The notes under the pieces were generated by a model that was not told the DNA's origin, did not search any database, and saw only the letters and a program-made list of their open reading frames with translations. A DNA stretch of 64,000 nucleotides from Notolepis coatsorum. Lineage: Eukaryota > Chordata > Actinopteri > Aulopiformes > Paralepididae. Location: NCBI GenBank assembly GCA_963971535.1, contig OZ020587.1, positions 157,292,488 through 157,356,487 on the forward strand. Direction: 5' to 3'. A program made the position numbers and the translations under genes. Each line of letters begins with the position of its first letter. Within the stretch, counting starts at the first letter, position 1. Of the stretch, positions 56,382-64,000 are shown one piece after another.

Positions 56382-57362
56382 GCATTCAGTTAAGTTGGAA
56401 TATGACTGTAATACAAACAGTTCAGTTTGTCAGGTACATGCAGCACAGATTACAGTGTTTACATCTGTCTGCTTGAGAAAATCCCATGTTCTGCAATAAA
56501 AATGATTGAAGTGAGATGAACAGACTGAACTTTATTTGATTAGATAAAACATGTTGATAAAGTTTTACTTTGCAGTTGAAAAAAGGTAATAAATAAAATT
56601 TGATAAAAAAAAATTATAATAATAATAATAATAATTCGCAATACTCAGCGTATCACGATATATTTAGTATCGCGATACGATCGTATCGTGAGGTCTCTGG
56701 CGATTCCCACCCCTATTATGTATATACTGCACCTGTGTATATACTGTATATACTTACTCATAGTATGTATTTAGATTCTAGTGTTTATTGTAACCATATT
56801 TACAATAGACCGCTCCTCCAAGTAAATAAAAAAAGAATTAAAATATATTTAGTCAGTATGAAATTCAAATGTGAATCTGAATAGTGAGATTTTTTTTCTT
56901 TTTTTTTATTATTATTATTATTTTTTTTGTTCTTGTTTAATCTGTGGATTGTTTGTTTCTTTGTATATGGTATGAATAATTATTTTGTGTAAATTAGGTT
57001 GTACGTCGACCATCAAGTAATACTTGTTTAGTTTAGGAATAGGGGGCAGGTAACTATAAGAATTCTTCTTCTTCCTGATCCCCATGGTAGAACGTTATTT
57101 ATGATTTTGTATGAAAACTGTATGATTGAATTGCTTCCATGTGGCAAATAAAACTCTGAATCTATTTATCGTAATGTATAATATAATACATACAGACCCT
57201 CATCTGCACCTTTGATCACACTGCCTACTTGCTCACATGCGTATATATTGAGAGTTAATTACATTGTTTACACTGCCTATTTTAACTTTTCTATTTTATT
57301 GCCTGTATTTATGTCTTCTGCTATCACCCTGCCCATACCTGTACCCCCCCCCCTCCCCCATG

Positions 57363-57437
<75 letters not shown>

Positions 57438-58146
57438 GTTTACCGTATTGTGTATTGCCAGTACAGCTCTCACACGACACGACGCACCGTTTGCTAAGCG
57501 AATACTAACACGGTATATTCTCATGTGTCTGTGCCCACAGTACTTCTGGATGCAACAGATATTCAAAGCAGGTTTGTTTGAAAAAACCGTCCAGCCGCCT
57601 TGTCGCAAAAAAGACCGTCCCAAATCAAATTAAACCTTGGGGGTTTTAAGTACTTGTTTATGAAAATGGAGGTTTATTGTCTTCCGGCCCGGTTTCCCAG
57701 GCGAGGGGGCATATGGCATGCAGCTGTACGCTGACCTATTTAAGGAAAACCACATCACAGGCAAGAGATTGTTGCTCCTCACGGAAACAGACATGAGGGA
57801 CATGGGGGTCAAGTCGAAAGGTCACATCATGCACCTGAAGGTAAGGTCCTCCGACAACACGTCACCGTCAAGGATTTTTAATATCGGGGGCAGAATTGTG
57901 TGAACAAAACTGTGTGAACTCTCCATCACTCTGAAAGACATTCCAATTGCTTTGCAATTTCTGCTGATTTGCCCTCCTTCTCCTCCTCTCCTCTCCTCTT
58001 CGCTCCCCTCCTCTCCCATCCTCTCCCCTCCTCTCCCATCCCATCCTCTCCTCCCCTCCCCTCCTCTCTTCTCCTCTCCTCTGATAATTGTGCAATGATA
58101 ATTGTGTTGATGTCCAAATATTTATGGATCTGACTGTACGCATACA

Positions 58147-58193
<47 letters not shown>

Positions 58194-60394
58194 TTTGATA
58201 AAGTGGTATGTGGTCCAGTTATGCTGCTCTGGTTAAAGGTTGTGTTAAAGTGGTATGTGGTCCAGTTATGCTGCTCTGATTAAAGGTTATGTTAAAGTGG
58301 TATGTGGTCCAGTTATGCTGCTTTGATTAAAGGTCATGTTAAAGTGGTATGTGGTCCAGTTATGCTGCTTTGATTAAAGGTCATGTTAAAGTGGTATGTG
58401 GTCCAGTTATGCTGCTCTGATTAAAGGTCATGTTAAAGTGGTATGTGGTCCAGTTATGCTGCTCTGATTAAAGGTCATGTTAAAGTGGTATGTGGTCCAG
58501 TTATGCTGCTTTGGTTAAAGGTTTTGTTAAAGTGGTATGTGGTCCAGTTATGCTGCTCTGGTTAAAGGTTGTGTTAAAGTGGTATGTGGTCCAGTTATGC
58601 TGCTTTGATTAAAGGTCATGTTAAAGTGGTATGTGGTCCAGTTGTGCTGCTCTGGTTAAAGGTTTTGTTGAAGTGGTATGTGGTCCAGTTATGCTGCTCT
58701 GATTAAAGGTTGTGTTAAAGTGGTATGTGGTCCAGTTATGCTGCTCTGATTAAAGGTTTTGTTAAAGTGGTATGTGGTCCAGTTATGCTGCTCTGATGAA
58801 AGGTTTTGTTAAAGTGGTATGTGGTCCAGTTATGCTGCTCTGGTTAAAGGTTTTGTTAAAGTGGTATGTGGTCCAGTTATGCTGCTCTGATGAAAGGTTG
58901 TGTTAAAGTGGTATGTGGTCCAGTTATGCTGCTCTGATGAAAGGTTTTGTTAAAGTGGTATGTGGTCCAGTTATGCTGCTCTGATTAAAGGTCATGTTAA
59001 AGTGGTATGTGGTCCAGTTATGCTGCTCTGATTAAAGGTCTTGTTAAAGTGGTATGTGGTCCAGTTATGCTGCTCTGATTAAAGGTTTTGTTAAAGTGGT
59101 ATGTGGTCCAGTTATGCTGCTCTGATGAAAGGTCTTGTTAAAGTGGTATGTGGTCCAGTTATGCTGCTCTGATGAAAGGTTTTGTTAAAGTGGTATGTGG
59201 TCCAGTTATGCTGCTCTGATGAAAGGTTTTGTTAAAGTGGTATGTGGTCCAGTAATTTTGCTCTGGTCCTCTTGAAGTCGACAGGCTGTGAATATAATCT
59301 TCATAAATGTTTGACATGTTTTCTATGCAAAATCCTTGTCTTCAAAGTAACTAGTAACTGATGGGTTCAGGTAAATGTAGTGGAGTAAAAAAGTACAGTA
59401 TTTCCTTTTAAATGTAGTGGAGTAAAAGTATAAAGTATGAAAAGTATCAAATTCATACATTTACAATCGAATCGAATCTAAAAAAGTGGATGAATTCATA
59501 CCAACTGTGTTATTAATGCGGCATTTTCCTCTCTGCCAGAGTGAAATCAAGAAGCTGACCAGTGATTACCTTGGCCTCGTTAACTTCCCGCCGCTGCTGA
59601 AGGTACAGTGTGTACAGTCACGTTACACTTCATACAGTCAGTGTATACAGTCACGTTACACTTCATACAGTCAGTGTATACAGTCACGTTACACTTCATA
59701 CAGTCAGTGTATACAGTCACATTACACTTCATACAGTACAGTGTATACAGTCACGTTACACTTCATACAGTCAGTGTATACAGTCACGTTACACTTCATA
59801 CAGTCAGTGTATACAGTCACGTTACACTTCATACAGTCAGTGTATACAGTCACGTTACACTTCATACAGTCAGTGTATACAGTCACGTTACACCTCATAC
59901 AGTCAGTGTGTACTGTATATATATATCCACATCTGTCTATACCTGCATATAATCCTTTTTTACATACGTAGATACTATATCTATATTTGTACATATCCCT
60001 TACCTACTCTTACTATAGTTATGCTGCTGGCCAGTACGACTTACTACCATATAGTGTCTGTATACCTGTATCACTATATATTAATACTACGAACTCTGTA
60101 CATACATCTGATTAGCACTATTACTCAGTAGTACTAATTTATAGTTTAATCACGGTACATTGTATATTATTTCTATTGCACTTTACTGTTACATTTTGCA
60201 CTCTGGTTGGACGACGCCAAACTTATTTTCGTTGTACTGTACTGTTGTGCTGCATCATGATGACGATACATTTGAAACAAATCGAGTCTAATCTATTCTC
60301 CCAGGATGAGTGGGAAGAGATGCATGAAGCGAGGAAGACCGTGAACCTGGAGCTGGTGTTTGGTTATCACTGGAGAGCAGGGTCAGGGCAGCTG
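56126..60394 (+). CDS. map3k20: map3k20 (ZAK kinase), SAM-domain exons (partial gene)
   Basis: Five exons with AG/GT borders: 56126-56170, 57541-57571, 57701-57840, 59540-59602 and 60305-60394, all joining in frame (123 codons). They encode a SAM domain (AWTEEHV, YFWMQQIFKAG, LFKENHITGKRLLLL, DMGVKSKGHIMHLK), then LTSDYLGLVNFPPLLK and VNLELVFGY. This corresponds to the SAM domain and following segment of the long (alpha) isoform of MAP3K20/ZAK, a ribosome-associated MAP3K for the ribotoxic stress response. Kinase and leucine-zipper exons should lie upstream and were not found in the window. Downstream exons are also outside or unseen. First exon starts 107 bp after the ERV duplication. Confidence 0.9.
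56207..56715. mobile_element. hAT-type MITE, 509 bp, TIR TAGGGGTGGG
   Basis: Begins TAGGGGTGGG and ends GATTCCCACCCCTA, with the 8-bp duplication TTATGTAT (56199-56206 and 56716-56723). Many TATCG/CGATA motifs, and a (CA)n block at 56341-56378. Lies 36 bp downstream of the first map3k20 exon here. A second, truncated inverse copy is at 62913-63424. Confidence 0.88.
56724..57540. repeat. map3k20 intron with LINE tail and (ACT)n
   Basis: A family-a LINE tail in + orientation (about 57230-57362) is followed by pure (ACT)n at 57362-57437. AT-rich, otherwise featureless. Confidence 0.75.
57888..58083. repeat. CCTCT polypyrimidine repeat, short copy
   Basis: GGGGGCAGAATTGTGTGAAC and TCTCCATCACTCTGAA lead into CCTCT repeats, the same order as at 7452-8118. 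Confidence 0.75.
58149..58186. repeat. (AT)n microsatellite
   Basis: Alternating AT, about 38 bp, followed by a T run. Confidence 0.95.
58200..59258. repeat. 45-bp minisatellite, about 23 copies, in a map3k20 intron
   Basis: Unit TTAAAGTGGTATGTGGTCCA plus GTTATGCTGCTCTGATTAAAGG and a variable TTTTG/TCATG/TTGTG end, period 45 bp. The last unit degrades at about 59255. Confidence 0.95.
59345..59470. repeat. dispersed fish repeat fragment
   Basis: AAATGTAGTGGAGTAAAA occurs twice, followed by AAGTACAGTATTT and AGTATAAAGTATGAAAAG. From memory this resembles a widespread fish hAT-derived repeat. Lies just upstream of a map3k20 exon. Confidence 0.45.
59606..59910. repeat. 33-bp minisatellite, about 9 copies
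   Basis: Unit GTGTATACAGTCACGTTACA plus CTTCATACAGTCA, period 33 bp (one unit is longer). It starts four bases after the donor of the exon ending 59602. Because 33 is divisible by three it stays open in several frames, which is not evidence of coding. Confidence 0.95.
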
Positions 60395-60420
60395 GTGAGT
60401 CCGTGGTGGTTTCACGTCAC

Positions 60421-60837
60421 TAGGGCTGTCCCCGACTAAGGATTTGTATGGTCGACTATGATTTTTTTGTCATTCCATTTGGGCTGTGGGGGGTGCTTAA
60501 TGTCTGAAGGAGTCGACTGAAGGCTTCTTGTCCTCTGCAAAAGCATGCAATTGGTCCACTGATGGATACATCTTGATATTTGTCTAGTCTAGTGTGTTCA
60601 TTAGATGGGTGAAATCCTCTTTCAGTGCCTCTGTGCCTGTTTTCGTAGGCAGTTAGCCTCTGGTATGCGTGCCATTAGCGTTAGCCACGCTTCTAGGCCT
60701 ATTTTCTTTTGGAAAGAATGATATAAAAAAAAAGAAAAAATAATTTTTTAATATATATTCGACTAAGAGGTTGGCCAGTCGACTACGGCTCCTTTCGACC
60801 GATTAGTCGACTAATCGACTAATAGGGGTCAGCCCTA
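60421..60837 (-). mobile_element. hAT-type MITE, 417 bp (family of 5685-6168)
   Basis: Begins TAGGGCTGTCC and ends GGGGTCAGCCCTA, with the perfect 8-bp duplication CACGTCAC (60413-60420 and 60838-60845). Opposite orientation to the first copy. Lies 26 bp past the donor of a map3k20 exon. Confidence 0.9.
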
Positions 60838-60861
60838 CACGTCACACACCGACTCCACCGG

Positions 60862-61140
60862 GTTTTTTATTTAAACGTTTTATTTATCCAGCAATGTCCC
60901 GTTGAGATACAAGATCTCCTCTTCCAGGGAGTCCTGACCAACACGGCACACAACAAGTTCTAACATAAAAACAAGGGCATATAGAATGTACATTAAACAA
61001 AAAACATACAAATCAAATACACAAACACAGAAGGCCATTTGTGCAGTGGCAAGAAGCATAATCAGATCAGCAATAGCATCAGGTAAAACAGTTGCATGTT
61101 TCATAAAGGGCTAATTTAAAAGCATCCCATTTGCTGCTCG
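60862..61140 (-). repeat. LINE 3' tail (- strand)
   Basis: On the - strand it ends GGATAAATAAAACGTTTAAA after TCAACGGGACATTGC, typical of an L2/Rex-like tail. Confidence 0.55.
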
Positions 61141-61384
61141 TCTGGTATTAAAAAAGCAAGTATAAAAGGACAGAAGTCTGGAGATATATAAGGGCAGCTT
61201 ACCTAGCAATGACTTCAGGATAAAAATCAACATGTGTGATTGTCTTCTTTGATACAGAGAGGACCATCCTAAAGTGGAGTGGTGGTTACGATCTACGACA
61301 GAACATAGTCCTCTGGCAACATGAGTTTAAGTTTGTTTATAAAAAAAAAGAAAAAGAAAAAAAATTATTATCTTTTCCCCCCTC
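61141..61384. other. no gene identified
   Basis: Includes an A-rich stretch at 61339-61365. An AG-preceded stretch at 61257 could mimic an exon but matches nothing in the kinase. Confidence 0.4.
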
Positions 61385-61828
61385 CTTTTTCCGTTTTTCT
61401 CCCCTCCCAATGTTAGTCGTTATGCCAATTCCCAATCCCCTTCCTGGTCGTTGCGCACTCTACCCCCTACCGTCGGTCTGGGAGGGCGGAGACTATCACA
61501 TGCTTCCTCCGACACATGTGTAGCCAGCCCACCGCTTCTTTTCACCTGGCAGCGCGGACTCTCACTGGGAGAGTGTAACGTGTGGAAGGATCACACACTA
61601 CCTCCCCCAGATCCTTCCCTCGCTGTGCAGGCGTCCCGACCGAACTGTAGGAGTCGCTGTTTACAACGACCAGGAGGACCCACCCTCACCGGCTTTCCCA
61701 CCCGCTGACTCTGCCAATTGTGTCGGTATGGACGGTCGACCAAGCCGGAGGCACCGCAGCTGGATTCGATCCCACTGTGTCTGCGGTGGTAGACAGACGC
61801 TTAGTCCGCTGCGCTACCCGGCCGCCCC
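61385..61828 (-). repeat. tRNA-derived SINE (- strand)
   Basis: The head on the - strand starts GGGGCGGCCGGGTAGCGCAG with an A-box-like TAGCGCAGCGG and a B-box-like GGGATCGAATCC (about 61763-61775). Body extends to the T/C-rich end near 61375. This is not a functional tRNA gene. Confidence 0.65.
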
Positions 61829-62103
61829 ACGTTTATTTATTTTTTTACCCAGGGACAGTGCACTGAACATCTTCAGTTTCCACATCAATGTAAATGTGCC
61901 AGAGTTAGCTAATGAGCTAGTTTCCATCTGTAGTCCCGGCCTACCATGCATGTCTGAAACCGGAGTACCTGGAGGTACCACACGAACACGGGGAGAACAT
62001 GCTAATTCCACACAGAAAGGCCCCCTGCTGCGGTTTAGAACCCAGGACCTTCTTGCTGTGAGGCAGCAGTGCTAAGTTAACCACTGAGCCACCGTGCCAC
62101 CCC
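61829..62103 (-). repeat. tRNA-derived SINE, V-SINE-like (- strand)
   Basis: - strand head GGTGGCACGGTGGCTCAGTG carries an A box (TGGCTCAGTGG) and a B-box-like GGTTCTAAACC. The core ATGTTCTCCCCGTGTTCGTG region is the conserved body of an abundant fish SINE group (V-SINE type, from memory). Tail near 61831. Confidence 0.7.
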
Positions 62104-62196
62104 CTGACCTGACTGGAAAAGGGTATTCATCACAAACGGGAATACAAGTGCATTCGAGTTGCTTGAAAAGTGCTTCTAAATCAAATGTATTGCTAT

Positions 62197-62557
62197 TAGG
62201 GATGTCCGATATAATCGGCCTACCGATATTGGCATGAAAATGTGATATCGGAAAATATCGGTATCGGTTTAAAAAGAAAAAGAAATATTTTTTTCTTTTT
62301 ACATTTCTATAACCTTTATTTACCCAGGCAAGCAAGTAAGAACAAATTCAGATTTTATTTATTGTCAAAACTATGCATAATGTTATGTTAATTCCACAAC
62401 AAGACATATGTAATGTTAATTACCTGAAATTATTCCGTTTTTTGGGGGGGAAACCCTGCATATATTGGTATCGGTTGATATCGGTTGATATCGGTATCGG
62501 AAATTAAGAGTTGGACAATATCGGCATCGGTAAAAAAGCCAATATCGAGCATCCCTA
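62197..62557. mobile_element. hAT-type MITE, 361 bp, TIR TAGGGATG
   Basis: Begins TAGGGATGTCCGATAT and ends ATATCGAGCATCCCTA, with the 8-bp duplication ATTGCTAT (62189-62196 and 62558-62565). Rich in ATCGGTATCGG motifs. Confidence 0.88.
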
Positions 62558-62561
62558 ATTG

Positions 62562-62675
<114 letters not shown>

Positions 62676-62708
62676 TTGTTGTTGCTGCTGTCATTGTTGT
62701 TAACAATG

Positions 62709-62800
62709 ATAGTCAAGTCAAGTTTTTAATCCCCTTGAGGAAATGCAAATGTCATAGCAGATTAAGGGGGGGGGGGTACAGGTAGGATAGGTAGTAATAA
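62709..62800 (-). repeat. LINE-type 3' tail (family a)
   Basis: TTTTTAATCCCCTTGAGG, GTCATAGCAG and GGGGGTACAGG match the 3170-3262 copy in the same orientation. Confidence 0.55.
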
Positions 62801-62912
62801 TAATAGAACATAGAACAAAGTGTGAGTAGTAATGATAATAGTGATGCCAGTAGTAGTAGTGAACAGTAGTCATTCAATCAGACAGTCGTAATAGTGATGA
62901 TGGTATACATTA

Positions 62913-63266
62913 GGGGTGGGAATCACCAGAGGCCTCGCGATACGATACTATCACGATACTTGAGTCACGGTACGATAGTATTGCGATACTAAATATATTG
63001 CAATATGCTGAGTATTGCGATATTAATATTGCGATATATTGCGATTTATTACCTTTTTTCAACTGCAAAGTAAAACTTTGTCAACATGTTTTATCTAATA
63101 AAATAAAGTTCAGTCTGTTCGTCTCACTTCAATCATTTTTATTGCAGAACATGGTATTTTCTCAAGCAGACAGATGTAAACACTGTAATCTGTGTTGCAT
63201 GTACCTGACAAACTGAACTGTTTGTATTACAGTCATATTCCAACTTAACTGAATGCACATGTGTGC

Positions 63267-63297
<31 letters not shown>

Positions 63298-63424
63298 GAC
63301 TACTGTACTATTACAGGTATTGAAATGAACAATGCAACTTCCTTATACAAAAAAAATAATACAAAAAATACAAAAAAATAAAAAATACAAAAAAATAAAA
63401 AATAAAATATCGATACTTGGCGTC
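62913..63424. mobile_element. truncated hAT-type MITE (family of 56207-56715, inverted)
   Basis: Begins TAGGGGTGGGAATCACCAGA and contains GTTCAGTCTGTTCGTCTCAC and CAACTTAACTGAATGCACAT as the complement of the other copy. It stops at about 63424, where a different repeat begins, so the far terminus and duplication are missing. Confidence 0.75.
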
Positions 63425-63735
63425 CCTGTATCAAATCAAATCAAATCAAATTTATTTGTAAGGCCCGACAACACACGTTAATGTCCCCATGGGCCGGACA
63501 CGGCTTCTTTGAACAAGTCAAGAAGAAACATAACAATAAGTCAAGAACAAAACAAGAACACCATAAGGTCCAACAAATTTAAAATAAATGCAAAATAAAT
63601 GAATGAATGCAAACACTCCCAGACATACCCCACACGAAGGTAAGGAAAAACTCACTAAAACCTAACAATAGGGAAAAAATGCACCACAGGCAGTGTGGAG
63701 GTGAGAAACCTTAGAAGGGCCATTCAAGGGGGGAT
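63425..63735 (-). repeat. LINE/SINE-like repeat starting (AATCA)n
   Basis: AAATCAAATCAAATCAAATT followed by TATTTGTAAGGCCCG is the inverse of a common fish retroposon 3' end. Body through GGGGGGATCTCCCTTCTTAG resembles the same group. No ORF. 63736-64000: nothing recognised. Confidence 0.5.
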
Positions 63736-64000
63736 CTCCCTTCTTAGATGTCGGTGATAGTAGTGTTGCAGACTGACAGTTGGTAAGCATGCACTCATGT
63801 GTGTAGTGAAACACAGATGAGTGCATGCAATAGCAACTGAACATTTTGAAAAATTTAAGATAGAGCTGATAGCGAATCTATTTGAGGCACAGGGGCGGCG
63901 CAAAGAGGGTCGCGTCCTCCCCGTCTTAATCACGGGACGTTCAACACTCCGGTCATCGCGCCGAAACAGCCGGAGACAGGGAGACAGGAGGGCACACAGA

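Noticed and set aside
57277..57508. Poly-Thr, poly-Leu and poly-Val frames
   Set aside because: Produced by the (ACT)n microsatellite.
61257..61330. Possible next map3k20 exon after an AG
   Set aside because: Encoded residues (ERTILKWSGGYDLRQ or alternative frames) do not match the expected kinase segment, and no clear donor follows.
62081..62103. tRNA gene candidate (A and B boxes)
   Set aside because: It is the head of a SINE followed by a SINE body, and cannot fold as a complete tRNA by eye; same for 61763-61827.

Overview
The window is teleost-type (ray-finned fish) genomic DNA. The only host gene I can identify is map3k20 (ZAK), whose SAM-domain exons lie on the + strand at about 56.1-60.4 kb. 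Almost everything else is transposable elements and simple or tandem repeats. The INT-before-RT Gypsy element belongs to a lineage first described from Atlantic cod, and microsatellites are very dense. That makes a cod-like (gadiform) source plausible, but the sequence does not prove it. There is one 200-base assembly gap (1184-1383).

1-12 kb: old LINE tails, hAT-type MITEs with 8-bp target duplications, a foldback element carrying a 68-bp minisatellite, (CT)n and CCTCT tracts, a 5'-truncated LINE on the - strand (about 9.27-10.6 kb) and a 32-bp minisatellite of about 36 copies. 12-20.6 kb: a three-level nest. A LINE-like coding remnant is split by a TTAA-flanked element, which is split by a 7.1-kb Gypsy/Gmr1-type LTR retrotransposon with integrase upstream of reverse transcriptase and an extra internal partial LTR. 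20.6-24.5 kb: SSRs, palindromes and a hAT-type MITE.

24.5-56.0 kb: one class-I-like endogenous retrovirus on the - strand. It has 1.03-kb LTRs and a 4-bp GTAG target duplication, with gag, pol and env present. It has been enlarged to 31.5 kb by two later insertions. A 9.1-kb BEL/Pao retrotransposon (43681-52757, intact 2075-codon ORF, GTATT target duplication) sits 49 bp upstream of gag. A 7.8-kb DNA transposon-like unit (28854-36645) sits at a TA inside env. It carries a five-exon gene for an RNase H/DDE-like protein resembling the uncharacterised DUF7869 group. That gene is itself broken by a 1.5-kb hAT-type MITE in its last exon. This TA-flanked unit is the best candidate for something not well described.

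56-64 kb: five map3k20 exons. The first begins only 107 bp after the ERV target duplication. The introns hold MITEs, 45-bp and 33-bp minisatellites, LINE tails and two tRNA-derived SINEs. The next map3k20 exons were not found before the window ends. Insertion order inferred from nesting: TTAA foldback, then ERV, then BEL and the DUF7869 unit (independent of each other), then the MITE in the latter.
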